Shown here: positions 10,336-22,725 of the stretch, piece after piece
Layout of the letters: each line of letters begins with the position of its first letter
Position numbering within the stretch: the stretch's first letter is position 1
Assembly (NCBI RefSeq): GCF_001540865.1
Contig: NC_033631.1
Location: 7,667,050 to 7,731,049 of the forward strand
Direction of reading: 5' to 3'
Length of the DNA stretch: 64,000 nucleotides
From: Ananas comosus
Lineage: Eukaryota; Streptophyta; Magnoliopsida; Poales; Bromeliaceae
Position numbers and translations under genes: made by a program
Notes under the pieces: model-generated
What the model was told of the DNA's origin: nothing
The model's database searches: none
Seen by the model: only the letters and a program-made list of their open reading frames with translations

Positions 10336-10878
10336 TGTGAGACCCTAGGTAGTCCTATATATAAAATATAATAAGGCTAAAACTCTTAACTCGGCTTAAA
10401 TATTTTGGACGGTAGCTAAGCCCAAGAGGTTAAGAGAGTTAAGCGTGCTAGGACATGAATAGTCCTAGGATGGATGACCCCCTAGTAAGTTGGGGCCTCA
10501 CATTTTGTATCATAGCCAATTACCAGCCGGAAGGGTGAGATGAATCTCAGCTGAGCGAGAATTATACAGCGGGAAGAGCGAGGCTTTAATGCTGTTGACT
10601 GTTGTGGGTGGAGCGCAGCTCACCACAAGGTTAGTTTAGATTAGCAAGACGAGTCTCACATTGCCTAATACTTGTGAGTCTAACGAGAATGTCAGGGCTT
10701 GAGGGCCAGAATGTGAGACCCCAGATAGTCCTATATATAAGATATAATGGGGCTAAAACTCTTAACCCGACTTAAGCATTTTGGGCGGTGGCTAAATTCA
10801 AAAGGTTAAAAGAGTTAAGCGTACTGGGACGGGAGTAGTCCTAGGATGGGTGACCCCCTGAGAAGTTGGGGCGTCTCA
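10336..10878 (+). mobile_element. Cassandra-type TRIM with 5S-like LTRs
   Basis: Two direct LTRs, 10336-10500 (165 bp) and 10712-10878 (167 bp), both start TGTGAGACCC and include TAGTCCTATATATAA. They are flanked by a perfect 5-bp duplication ATTGT (10331-10335 and 10879-10883). The 3' half of each LTR is clearly 5S rRNA-derived: AGTTAAGCGTGCT, then TAGTCCTAGGATGGGTGACC, then CCTGAGAAGT (10812-10878; diverged copy at 10437-10500). A degenerate initiator-tRNA-Met primer site, TTGTATCATAGCC, follows the first LTR, and a purine-rich tract AGGGCTTGAGGGCCAGAA precedes the second. The internal 211 bp is non-coding. Cassandra elements are known to have this structure and to be mobilised by enzymes of other elements. 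Inserted in the tail of E0. Confidence 0.9.
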
Positions 10879-10883
10879 ATTGT

Positions 10884-12346
10884 ATGCTTTGGATGCACAG
10901 GTTATGCCTCATGCATACAGTAGGTGTGTTGATGCGCCCAAAGGCCGGGGCGTGTTGGTAATTGGTAGTGCAGGGCTAGCATCCTCATATGTGGATACTA
11001 TGGTGGATAAAACTCAAGCATATCAATTGGTGTGATTAATGTACACAAGAATGGCCGGATACAATCATAACCAGAGTTATGTCCAGGCAAATACTAGTGA
11101 GAATAAATAACATATTCTTGAATGGCTGAGTACATTATGACGAGCTATTCAACAGTGACATGCAGTATATATATATGGAAGGTATAGATTTGGTGTTGTG
11201 GTTTTGAGTATGGTTTCTGCGGTACCCACTTGCACTTCCTATATATATTGTTTGTATTAGACCTAGACTCTCTGGCGTGTTAAAAAATTAGTTATATAGT
11301 ATCACTATTATTTCCTTAATCAATTAATTAAATGTTAACTCCTTGAGATAGTATTCTAATCTCCTGGACTCGTGGTCAAGCTCTAGTTTGCAAACTCTAG
11401 ATTGGATAGAGAACTCTTGGGAGCAACCTGCATTGCGAGCTTTCACTATCAATAGGTTAGGCACTTTTTAAACATAGTTAATTTCATATTTTATACTTAC
11501 ATGCATCATTTTACGCTCTACATCTTATTATATTTATACTAACATTTGTCATCGCTATGCACATTTTTCTTTGTATAATGGCTGCATTACCTTAAACTTC
11601 CCTTCATTTTGCTTCCACTATGGCCTATTGTGGTGCTTCGGGGTCTTTCTTGTTCTTAAAAGCCTTACATGTCCATAAGTTTGAATTTCAATTGAATTTG
11701 ATTATTACGGAGGTGTGGTAGTCACAACTCAACTTGAGGGGTTTGGGTTGTGACCTATGAGATCTCGACGTAATGCCTTAATAGCACTAGGTCAAGATTG
11801 GAGGTTGTATATGAACTTTGCTCTTTCCCTCGCATTCTGTATTGAGACAAGATGAATCTTAGAATGTAGCCAATGATAAGATAAATCTCCGGCTTTCTTG
11901 CACGATCCAAACAAGCATTTGGACGGAATTCGATCGATGTACTAAGTTTGTGCTCAACTTTCACACATCCAATCAACCCTTTACATCCTACATGAGATCA
12001 AGGTGAAACACTTAATTTCAAAAGCTCAAATATTGAATATGCATGGAGTTTGAGTACAAACTGAAATTTGTTGGAAATTAACATATACTTTAAATGAAAT
12101 ATTTGCTATCACAATCTAAAAATTTATTTTTAGCTGAAAACTCTATTTTAATTTGTTGGACGGCAAGCTATTACTTCTCAAAAAAGTTAAACGCTCATTC
12201 ATGTTCACATACATAAACTATGAAATTTCAAGAGAATTAAAGTTAACTATCAAATAAGAGTATAACAATCATTCTTTGTACCAACTCACAAATAACGCTT
12301 TATCTTCAAGCAACAGTTTTATCTCTTAAAATATTATTGACTAATA
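10884..12346. other. Repeat-derived intergenic DNA, no gene seen
   Basis: The first ~75 bases probably finish E0 (GGCCGGGGCGTG near 10945). The rest holds only short frames. No terminal repeats, tRNA or recognisable domain could be seen. Confidence 0.4.
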
Positions 12347-12351
12347 TTAGA

Positions 12352-12561
12352 TGAGGTGTTGTAAATATTAGAATGAAGTTGTAAATTTGGAGTAAAGAAA
12401 ATATAGAATCATTTGGGTGTAGTTGAGGAATCATAGGGATCTTTACCTTATTTTGCTCCTTATACACATTAATTGACCAATATGGACTATATATTGCACT
12501 TAATCATAAATAAATAAATAAATATAGAGAATTTATTATTTCAAACTCTCAAATTCTTACA
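12352..12561 (+). repeat. 5' LTR of the copia element
   Basis: 210 bp, TG...CA, paired with 16971-17177. It includes an (AAAT)n-like tract near the 3' end. Confidence 0.9.
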
Positions 12562-12632
12562 TGGTATCAGAGCACCGATCCTGATATCAACGAAACTCTA
12601 GCAGCTTTTCTAATTCACAATCTCCACTCACC

Positions 12633-13690
12633 ATGGCCTATCAGAAGACGATAGTAGAGATACCACCATCATACCAGCTGAGTTCCTCGGATAATCCAAG
12701 GACCCCTTGGTTTCCTACTCTCTCACTAGGGGCAACTATTCAACATGGGCAAGGGCAATGAATAATGCCCTGTAGGCAAAAAGACAAGCTCGGGTTCGTT
12801 GACGGGACATTGAAGAAACCAGACACCAGTGAACCAAAGGCAAGCTACTAGACAATTTGTAAATCAATAGTCATTGCTTGGATCTTTAATTCTCTTGACA
12901 AATCGTTACAAGGGAGTGTTGCTTATGCCGAAGATGCAAAAGATATGTGGGATGACTTGAAGGACTGTTTCTCTTAGGGAACGCCCCAAGAGTTTTCCAA
13001 CTCAAAACTGAGCTTAGCCTTCTCCATCAAGAGGGTATATGGGTGGCGAGTTATTATACAAAGTTGAAAACTCTATGGAACGAACTCAACGATTATTTCG
13101 GAATGCAAGCTTGCACGTGAGGGGCAGCCCGAGATTACGTTAAGAAGAAGGAAATGGAGAAACATACTAGTCTCTCATCGGCCTCAATGCTGAGATTTTT
13201 GGCACTATTCGTTCGCAAATACTCAACTCTGATCCTCTGCCGACCTTGAGCAAAGCATACTCAATGGTCATGCAAGAGGAGCGTCAATGAATGGTGGCCA
13301 ATAAAAGAGATGATCGGGTCGATGCGCGCAACCTTCTTTGCAAACAGCAGCGGAAAAGGGAGCACTAAACCGACTCAAGGTCATAGACTGAAGTGTGACC
13401 ATTGTCAAAAAATTGGACATGATTGAGAGAGTTGTTGGGAACTGAATGGTTACACAAAAAATTAGGAGCTAAGACATGGATCTCGAGGAACGAGAGGCAG
13501 ACGCAGCGCAGGAGGAGTGGGTGATGCAGGTAGATCGTCACAACAACGGACAGCGCGTCAAGTTGTGACTACTCATTCGGCCCAAGCTACATATCCACTC
13601 CAAATTTCAATCTAAATGACCCCAAGCTTCACAAATGAACAATATCAATAGCTTTTAGCACTCTTGAATGATTAAAGGAGATCGACTGAA
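12633..13690 (+). pseudogene. copia gag, broken
   Basis: ATG at 12633 opens a gag-like reading. Conserved pieces are the N-terminal SDNP...PLVS...GNYSTWARAMNNAL signature (about 12690-12770) and a CCHC zinc knuckle CDHC-x4-H-x4-C near 13393-13440, which contains an in-frame stop before the last cysteine. Several frame changes separate the pieces. Gag would package the element RNA; this copy cannot make it. Confidence 0.75.
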
Positions 13691-13693
13691 CAA

Positions 13694-14680
13694 ATGTCGG
13701 GTAAGAATTTCACTCATAATGATACCATGGATTGGATACTGGACACGGGAGCCTCAATGCATATGACCGGACGACTAGAATATCTTGACGAACCCGAGAG
13801 AGTAGAAGCGACGTACCCTATACAACTCCCAAATGAGAGAACGATTCAGGCTAAGATAATGGGACGGGTGAAATTGGGCCCAAATTTAATTTTACGAAAT
13901 GTTCTTTACGTTCTCGATTTTATGTGCAATTTAATTTTGCTTGGAAAGTTGACGGCAGATCTAAACTGTTTGGTGATAGTTTTTCCTGATTTTTGTCTTG
14001 TACAGGACCTCACCTCGAAGAAGCTGATTGGAGTGGGCGAATTGCGGGGAAGGGTCTATCATCTCGGGTGCGTGGCACCGTTGTCAGCATATGCAGTAAC
14101 CATGACGGAGAGCTATGGTTTATGGCATCGACGACTAGGCCATCCCTCGTGCTATGTTTTGAATTTAATTCCTGAAATTTTAGTTGATGAGTCTTTTAGT
14201 GATTCTTGCGACATATGTTTACGCTCGAACAAACTAGAGTACTATTTGATGTTAGTGAAAATAAAGCTACTGCTAGTTTTGATTTGATCCATTGTGATTT
14301 GTGGGGACCTTATAACACAACTTCTTTATCAAGCGCGAGATATTTTCTAACCATAGTTGATAATCACAGCCGAGGGACTTGGGCATTTTTAATGAAAGAA
14401 AATTCTGAAATATGCAGACTGTTAACAAAGTCCTATAATATGGTAAAAACTCAATTTGGGCGCATAATTAAAGTAATTAGATCATATAATGGTCGAGAAT
14501 TTGTTTTAGGTCCAATACGCCAGTTTTACTCAGATATCGGGGGATGATACACCAAACCTCCTACATCGACACTCCTCAACAAAATGGGAGAGTAGAACGT
14601 AAGCACCGGCATATACTCAACTTAGTGAGAGCCTGTGCTTTGAAGCGAGACTACCTATTAAGTTTTGGGGCCAATGTGTC
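13694..14680 (+). pseudogene. copia protease and integrase, broken
   Basis: The first frame (13694-14287) carries the aspartic protease motif ILDTGAS (codons starting near 13735). It then has the GAG pre-integrase signature LWHRRLGHPS and the zinc-binding CDICLRSNK. A frame change moves the integrase core into 14206-14547, with HCDLWGP for the first catalytic Asp. The second catalytic position reads RSYNGREF, where the family has Asp, so a key residue is lost. The third region, [13 protein letters not shown], is near 14580-14620 in yet another frame. Confidence 0.8.
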
Positions 14681-16960
14681 TTAACTGTCGTTTATCTCAT
14701 CAATTATACTCTGACACGACTGTTATCTAGGAAAACACCTTATGAGGTACTCTTCGGGAAAAAACCGAATTATGATCATATTCGAATATTTAGGTCCATA
14801 TGTTTTGCTCATTGGAAGCCACAGGTTCATGATAAAGTACATGAAAGAGCTCGAAAGTGTATCTTTATCGGTTATCCCTAAGCCCAAAAGGATGGAAACT
14901 ATATGACCTTAATACACAAGAAGTTTTTGTCTCGAGAGATGTAATTTTCAGCGAAGGAAAATTTGCAGAATTTGAGGCCGACAACAAAGACCAACCGGTT
15001 GTGCCATTGTTATTTGAGGAAGCCGATGCAGTCAACCAATCTTTGTACAAGCCAATAGCTCAGCCATGCCCGGTTCCTCTAGTCGGGTCTGATACAATTG
15101 AACTTAGTGAGGAACCCAACAGTTGCAATCCCAGTTCGAACCAAGCCTAGAAATGCAGGAGCCCAGCCAAAAAAAATTACACTGGACAGAGAGAGTGAGC
15201 TTGAAGCCTATGGTAGGTTGGATTTGATAGAGATCCAAACCACACGGCCGAGATGTGCAAAACACCAACCCACCTATGAGACTGTGTGCGATGCCACTGA
15301 ACCCAATGACCCCTACATGACACTCCGCTCCAATGCGACTTCAAGTACGGTCCATCCCATAGAAAATTTTATTTACCATGATAACTGATCTCAATCTCAT
15401 AAAGCATTTGTAGTAGCTCTCGATGAAGATATCGAGCCTAAAAATTACTCTCAGGCGATAAAAGATCCTAGATGGCGAGATGCTATGGCGCAAGAGATAA
15501 AGGCTCTCGAAGACAACAGTACATGGACCATAGAAGATCTCCTACCAAATAAGAAACTCATCGGTTGCAAATGATATACAAGGTAAAGCGTAAGGCCGAT
15601 TGCAGTATGGAGCATTATAAGGCTCATCTCATCGCAAAAGGGTTTGCTCAGATTGAGGGACTCGACTTTCATGAAACATTCGCACCAGTTGCTAAATTGG
15701 TGAGTGTACGCCGCCTTCTGATTATTTCTATTTTTAAAAAGTGGGAACTTCATCAAATGGACATACACAATATGTTTCTACATAGTGACCTCGAAGAGGA
15801 AGTATACATGAGTATTCCACTAGGCTTTCATGTCATGGGCTGCGGCAAAGCTTGTCGTCTTCGAAAGTCACTCTATGGTCTCCGCCAAGCTCCTATAAAC
15901 TGGTTTGCAAAGCTCGCTTCCGCCCTGCATGATTATGGGTTCATTCAGTCAGGGGCCAACCACTCCTTATTCACATATAGTAAGGACACTATTTTCATGG
16001 CAATTTTGGTTTTTGTAGATGACTTAATATTAGCATGCAATGATTCAAGTCAATGTCAGAGTTTAAAAACTTATTTGGCTCCATCCGGTTTCATCTCAAG
16101 GATCTCGGCCCTCTGAAATATTTTCTCGGCATTGAGATCGCTCGTAGCCCATCAAGATTATTTTTGTCGCAGTGTAAATATACATTGGACATATTAACTA
16201 AATGTGGCACACTCGGAGCTAGATCATCACCGTTCTCTATGGAACAACAGCACTGTTTATCGACAGACTCTGGTGATCCCATGTCCGATCCAGGACAATA
16301 TCGAAGCCTAGTGGGGTGTTTAATTTATTTGACCATTACACGACTAGAACTCTGCTACTCAATCCACATCCTATTTTAGTTCATGCAGAACGCCCGCACA
16401 TTGCACTAGGATGCAGCAATGCGATCCTTCGATACCTCAAGCAAAGTTCAGGATAGGGAATTTTGCTCAGTGTGCCAACATCTTTGCAATTGACCACCTA
16501 TTGGGACTCGAATTAGGTTGGTTGCCCGATGACACGGCGCTCCGTCACCAGATATTTTGCCATGCTTGGTGGTTGTCCTATCTCGTGGAAAACCAAGAAG
16601 CAAACCATTATGTCTAGGCCGTCAGCAGAAGCAGAGTACAGATCCATGGCAGTTGCCACCAGTGAACTATTATGGTTGCGCAACCTTTTGTGATCTCTCG
16701 GAATCGATCATGCTCAGCGTATGCAACTCTTTTGTGATAATCAGGCCGCACTCCATATCGCCGATAATCCCGTCTTTCATGAGCGAATGAAGCATATCGA
16801 TTTGGATTGTCATTTCATACGAGATCACCTAAAACTTGGCGACATCATCACAGCTTACGTACCAACCAAACTCTAGTTGGCTGATGTATTTACAAAGGCC
16901 CTTGGACGAGACCAGTCGGCAAGTTGGGGTTGATTAACATCCACACGCCAACTTGAGGAG
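14681..16960 (+). pseudogene. copia reverse transcriptase and RNase H, broken
   Basis: Fragments in changing frames. The linker/RT start is at 14857-15388. The RT core is at 15565-16116, with KAHLIAKGFAQ, LDFHETFAPVAK and the active site FVDD near 16014-16025 (YVDD in most relatives). The connection is at 16053-16379. RNase H appears at about 16620-16890, with [19 protein letters not shown] and [16 protein letters not shown], and an in-frame stop just before LADVFTKAL. The order and motifs are clear; the protein is not makeable. Confidence 0.85.
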
Positions 16961-16970
16961 GAGTATTAAA

Positions 16971-17177
16971 TGAGGTGTTGTAAATATTAGGATGAAGTTG
17001 TAAATTTAGAGTAGAGAAAATATAGAATTAGGTGGGTGTAGTTGAGGACTCATAGGAATCTTTGCGGGCTTATTTTGCTCCTTCTAAACATTGACCGATA
17101 TGGGCTATATATATAATTGTACTTAATCATAAATAAATAAATATAAAGAAATTATTTCAAACTCTCAAATTCTTACA
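16971..17177 (+). repeat. 3' LTR of the copia element
   Basis: 207 bp matching the 5' LTR at 12352-12561, with visible substitutions and indels that point to an old insertion. Confidence 0.9.
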
Positions 17178-17552
17178 ATTAATCAGCATATACACATAGG
17201 AGTCAATAATTGGTTTAATTTTTTATAGTTGTATATATCGTCACATGCAAATCATGTCTGAAATTTAAAAAGCCTAAATACCACTAACTCATTATTACAT
17301 ATAAAATATATAATTTTATCTCCTATGTACGTTCTGCAAAATCTTCCGATGCACCTTTTTTTAATTTTGCAATTTAGCTAATTTCTATCCATTTGTCAAC
17401 AATATCATGTCGACATGGCAAACTCATCGCCTTAGCTAATTTCCACCATATTTTAACAAAAATTATTTGCCATTCATATTTTTAATTAGGTACCATGACT
17501 TTTTCATTGAAATTTTGATTTGTATTTAACCTATATAATGGTACAATGACCC

Positions 17553-17586
<34 letters not shown>

Positions 17587-17587
<1 letters not shown>

Positions 17588-17822
17588 GAATTGAGCTTCT
17601 ATACTTTTAAAAGTACCAAATCATTAGTGCTTGTAAGTTTTCGGTTCTTGAATTAAGGAATGTGCGGTTAGAATAATGTAGGCCCCCTAGGGTTGAGTGG
17701 TTAGTTGGTTGAATAGTACAATCTAACGGGTGAAAATGATTAATTAAAGGCGTAGATCTAACGGTAAAAAATTCACAAGCACCAAGTGCTTGGTGTTTTT
17801 ACAAGCAACATAGCCGGACTCT
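17587..17822. mobile_element. MITE, GAGCTTCTATACTTTTAAAAG family
   Basis: A roughly 235-bp element with imperfect terminal inverted repeats, inserted between (TA)n tracts. The middle has CCCCCTAGGGTTGAGTGGTT and GGTGAAAATGATTAATTAAAG. The same sequence recurs at 21427-21656 and, inverted, at 47685-47895. Confidence 0.7.
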
Positions 17823-18946
17823 ATATATATATATATATTATTTTGACAATGTAAAGCTAAGTTGATTAAAACAAGTTAACCAAAATTAGGTTGCTATATA
17901 TACGGGATATACACATACGATCGAAAATCTTTATATTCCATAGGGAGTACAAAACTCCAACTAGATAAGCATGACTTCGATGATTTGATGAGTCACCTTT
18001 TCCTTTCTCACTCCTTAAAGGGAACACATCTTTTTAATGTTCCTCTCCCAACGTCTTAGTTTGAATGATGAGGCTTGATGCATTAAATTATATGATCACA
18101 CCATACTCATTAATACATATTTAATTAATGTTTAGCTTTGAGTTATTTGCATGCTCTCTTTTAATATATTCCCATATTTAAGTTAGATCTTGATACATAT
18201 ATATATATATCAGCATGTTGGTTCTATCTCCTTTTATTTTATCATAAGTGGAATTGATTGAGGTGTCTTCCTCAAGCTTACCTGGCTTTGACCTACCCAA
18301 TGTTTCTAATGTATTTTAATTGCACAGAAACCATAGTTTTGAGATATAAACATGTGGCACATCCACTTGTGGCCTTAAACTGCCCAAGTAGTTCAAGTCA
18401 TATTCAATGAGAGTGAAGGTTCTTAAATAATAATTGTTAATATATAAACAATCTTTGATAACTACTTTCATATGGGGACACTATGTCGAAATATTGGACA
18501 TGTCCAAAGTTAATTTTCCCACTTCTTAGAATTGTTCATGTTTCTACTTTTGGGATTGACATGTTTAGTATAATATCATTTTAGACAGTTTTCATTTTTA
18601 TTTTTTTCCAAATACTAAAGTTAATTAAGATGGAACAGGACTATATAGTGTTATCAAACAAGCATTCGCAGACATTGTTGAATCTCATTAATTATCATAA
18701 ATTGACATTTAATAAATTTGATATGTTCCTGATAAATACTACTATAATTTTTCATATTAGTATTACTTCTCTAGAATGAAAGTTATGCCCATAAGTGTTT
18801 ACTTCATATATACTATTATAATTTATTAAGTGCTTCTCAAAATTTTGAATTCTATACATGTGATATGTCCAGAACCAGTGCTTTCTGTAAAATGCAATTA
18901 ATATGGGGAATAAACAGTATAAGGGTTTCTGTAAAATGCAACTCCG
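17823..18946. other. AT-rich intergenic DNA, no gene seen
   Basis: Short frames only, with (TA)n at 17822-17840 and 18197-18210. No terminal repeats or conserved motif seen. Confidence 0.4.
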
Positions 18947-19054
18947 TTAAGATGTTTAATTGAACTAACAGTATAAAACTTAGTTTGGTATTGAGGTCTA
19001 TTAAGATGTTTAATTGAACTAACAGTATAAAGCTTAGTTTGGTATTGAGGTCTA
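18947..19054. repeat. Tandem duplication, 54 bp x 2
   Basis: Unit 1 is 18947-19000 and unit 2 is 19001-19054, both starting TTAAGATGTTTAATTGAAC and differing at one base. The duplicated segment contains ACTTAGTTTGGTATTG, the left end of the MITE that follows, so the duplication repeats the MITE terminus. Confidence 0.85.
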
Positions 19055-19260
19055 TTAATTTAATGTCCGCTATTAGATAAAATGGAATTGAGGAAAAAGC
19101 ATATAGGGATATGCTTCTGTGTTCTCCGGTGGGACCGCAGAAAATATATCGTAATGATATGCGGAACGCAATATTACGTACAGAAACAAACATGATATTT
19201 TTCCAACGTACTTTCTCACCGCACGTAACGCAATCTCCCCGCAATCCCAAACGAAGCCTA
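19034..19260. mobile_element. MITE with AGGCTTCGTTTGG-type ends
   Basis: The left end is GCTTAGTTTGGTATTG and the right end CAATCCCAAACGAAGCC (19241-19258), an imperfect inverted repeat. The inner segment ATGATATGCGGAACGCAATATTACG...GAAACAAACATGATATTT matches 43262-43310. The 132-codon - strand frame across it is not a gene. Confidence 0.55.
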
Positions 19261-19745
19261 AGTCTAAGTTAAGTCCAAATTAAAATAAATGTTGAATGGT
19301 TGATGACTTAATTAATTAATGTACCAATTCATACTTAAATTACAAGCCCATAGAAATTTGTGAAACTGTTATTTGAAATAATCATTTATCAATTAATGTG
19401 CGTGCTCATTCTCTCATATAGTCATCACATCTATCAGTATTATGCGCATGTCTAAGTTTTGTAGAATTTCGTCCAAGAAGTCTTGATAATTTTCAGTTAA
19501 TTAGCATTTCTAGGCAAGGTTCTGAAATTCTGATATCAAGCTAGTCCAAATGATATCTGGATTTGATTAGTGAAATTTGATCATAACGCGCTTTTTAGCT
19601 GCGTGGAGTGACGAAGAGTATGCTAATTCTCTACAATCTTATGCAAAGGATTTTTCTTTTTTTTTATTAATCGCTGACGTGATAGCGATCCAAAGGTTCA
19701 ATGAAGGACTGATATAGGTCATCTCGACCTCTAATTTAGAAAAGG

Positions 19746-19788
<43 letters not shown>

Positions 19789-21150
19789 AATTACTCTATT
19801 AAAAACTTACATGGCTGCAACATAACTTTTTAATTTTCTTACAAACAAATGAACGGAATTTCAATTAATCTACTAGATGGAGGAAAAAAAAATTTTTTTT
19901 TTTCTGATGTTGGATGGGAGAAGCTAAAACTCAGTATAATGAAGAGTAGCATAAGGTTAATTATACTTGGAAAAATATTCCCAATGCATAAAACTTTATA
20001 TCTTATTCTGTATAGGAAAAAAGACTTGGATCCGAATATAACATTCTCCCTATACATTTAATCATACTTATTTATTACCGAATATTACTTACAACCTTGT
20101 TACGTAAATTAGAGATATGTATCATACAAAATATTTATATTGAAGAGAGTAAATGAAAATCAAGTTAATAGAGCTCTTGATGCATGTATCAACACTCCTT
20201 TTAATTAAGTTGATATTTGTCCCTATTCAAAAGGATGGTGGTATCAAATTGATAGCAAATCACCTACAGAATACAACAAAATCATAAAAAATCTACAAAC
20301 ATCATTTTTGAAGATTTTTTTTTAAGAATTTCTTTTTTAGGAATCAATGTGAAAAGTTAAGGAAAAAGGATAGGTTATTGCTCTCCAGAACCATATAACA
20401 CCTTTTATTTATAGAATATGAATGACTACTATAGAAAACACGTTCTTTAATATTCACATCTCTTTATAGGTAAAAAGGCATAATTTTTTACGAATTTTAA
20501 ATGATGTTTTATTTCACAAATATTAAAGAGACATTTCTCTTCGGAACAAATAAATAGGCATATCTTTTTATAAAATATTTAATCTAACAAAGAAACCCAT
20601 CCTTATGTATTGAAGAAATGCACAAATCATCAATTTCAATCTTTAAACAATTTTCTTACTTCCAATATTATTACAATCTACACAAATAATTTATGAATTT
20701 TTCTTTACATGGTTTTCGTCTCTCGTTTTAAGTATCAGAGTAAATTAAGCTTCAAAGCACACACCATCCATTTTTCGGAACTCTAAAACAAAATTATCTC
20801 GCAAGTAAAATATATTATCCTACTGAATCGTAATTGTTATGATCTTGCAAAGCTAAAATTCAAAATGCTAACTTGCAATCACAAATTAAAATTTTCATTT
20901 GAGTATAAGTTAGCAATGAATAATTTGTTCAGACATTTAAATTGTGACTAAGGATCGTAGTAGCTGAATCGATCGACCGATAGTGAAAGAGAGATTAATA
21001 GTATTTAGTGGATTAAAAGTATGATCAAATATTTTAAATTTTTTTCGAAATTATACGAAACACCTTATTAAAAAATATATAATTTTTAAAATTATAAAAA
21101 AGTTATTTATGTTTAGAAAGACATACCACATTCAGTCTACTAAAGTAATA
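19261..21150. other. AT-rich intergenic DNA, no gene seen
   Basis: Contains a long (AT)n tract at 19749-19785. Short frames on both strands at 19839-20061 mirror each other around poly-A/T and have no family resemblance. Confidence 0.4.
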
Positions 21151-21158
21151 TTTTTGGA

Positions 21159-22725
21159 TAGGGCTGGCAAATAAGCGAGCCGGCTCGCGTTCGACTCGCG
21201 TTCGATTTGATATTTGGCTCGCTCGAGCTCGACTCGAAATTAAATGAGCCGAGCTTGAACAAAAAGAAAGGCTGGAAATTTATTTCAAGCCGAGCTTGAG
21301 TATTACTCGGCTCGTTCGAATTAGGCTCGATAAGCTCGAAAAGCTCAAATATACATACATACATATATATATATATGATGAAATAATCTATAGTTATATA
21401 GTATATATATAATATATATATATATAAAATTGAGCTCCCTATGCTTTTAAAAGTACTAAGTTATTGGTGCTTGTAGATTTTTAGCCATTGGATTAAGAGA
21501 TATGTGGCTAGGATGATATGGGTCCCCTAGGGTTGAGTGGGTGGTTGGTTAAATAATATAATCTAATGGTTGAAAATGATCCGAGGAGTAAATCTAACGG
21601 TAAAAACTTACAAGCATCAATGCTTGATACTTTTACAAGCATCATAACTGGACTATAATATATATAATATATATATATATATATAATATATAGTAGAAAC
21701 TGCTTTCGATTTTTTGATCTTAAATAACCCTTTTAATCATTATTATCTATGGACTAATCTAATTATTACTTTATAGGGAACCACTCAATCCTAGGGATAT
21801 TATTTAGTCCTAAGGGGACCACAATCATCCAACCATACAATTCTTAATCAAAGGGTTAAATAATTCGAAACATCAAATCCTCTATATTTTCGATAACATA
21901 GTAGTTCTACCACTATATTATAATATTAAAAATATATAAATATAATATATTTTAATATATATGCTGAGTGAATAATCTGATTTAGTTAAAATTGGGCCAA
22001 TATTATTGACCTATAAAAACAAACCCAATAGACAAATAGAAAGCAAATTTCACTAAATTTTACATTTTCCCATTTCTTTCTTTCTTCACAGATCTAATTT
22101 TCATATACTTATCTCTCTTTCTTTTTCTCTCTCATCCTAAGTGGCCAAGCCGGAAGCCCTCCAAGTTACAAAGTAACAGTATATGCCGCGTTACCTACCT
22201 TGCTATTAATTGTATGCTTGAGAAAATATACAAAATTTTTAAAGTAAAAATTTATTATTCATATAAATTTTAATTTTAGTTATATATGATTGGATAGTTA
22301 ATCAATATTTATCTATATAATTTATTTATTTTTACTATAATAATAAAAATGAATAATATAAGATTGAAGGCGGAAGAAAAGATACGTAAGGCTAAAAAGA
22401 TTAGATATTCAACTCATAAATTATTTTTTTTCATATTATAATACTATATTTCATATAATTATTTTGTACTTTGAACTATTAGCCATATTTTTATATCAAA
22501 TTATAGATAATGTTTTATACAAATTAAACTATTGATCGTATGATGTTGAGAATTTCAAGCGGCTCGTTTAGGGCTCGAGCTCGCTCGACTCGAAATTAGG
22601 CTCGCTCGAGCTCGGCTCGAATTAATTTCAATCCAAACTTGAGCTTAAATTTATGCTCGAAATTAATTTCAAGCAGAATTTGAGCCTAGATAAGCTCGCT
22701 CGAGCTCGGCTCGTTTCCACCCCTA
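21159..22725. mobile_element. hAT-type non-autonomous element with TTTTTGGA duplication
   Basis: Ends are TAGGGCTGGCAAA and (reverse complement of the right end) TAGGGGTGGAAAC, continuing into GAGC/GCTCG-rich subterminal repeats. A perfect 8-bp target duplication, TTTTTGGA, flanks it (21151-21158 and 22726-22733). Eight base pairs and TAGGGNTGGCAA-type ends are characteristic of hAT elements. Length is 1567 bp without a transposase frame. A MITE (21427-21656) sits inside, and the right half matches 1-740. Confidence 0.88.
21427..21656. mobile_element. MITE nested inside the hAT element
   Basis: Starts AAATTGAGCTCCCTATGCTTTTAAAAG and ends CAAGCATCATAACTGGAC. It aligns with 17587-17822 and is inserted in (TA)n. 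Confidence 0.7.

Larger units (their letters stand above)
12352..17177 (+). mobile_element. Decayed Ty1/copia retrotransposon
   Basis: A full-length element of about 4.8 kb. Direct LTRs are 12352-12561 and 16971-17177, both starting TGAGGTGTTGTAAATATTAG and ending TTCTTACA. The primer-binding site TGGTATCAGAGC (12562-12573), complementary to initiator tRNA-Met, follows the 5' LTR, and a purine tract TTGAGGAGGAG precedes the 3' LTR. The order gag, protease, integrase, RT, RNase H is the copia order. Stops and frameshifts occur in every domain, and the LTRs have diverged by many substitutions and indels, so it is an old, immobile copy. No clean 5-bp target duplication was found. Lineage is not assigned. 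Confidence 0.92.

Noticed and set aside
10437..10500. 5S rRNA gene
   Set aside because: Only the 3' half of 5S is present, diverged, and it lies in the LTR of a Cassandra-type element with a second copy at 10812-10878.
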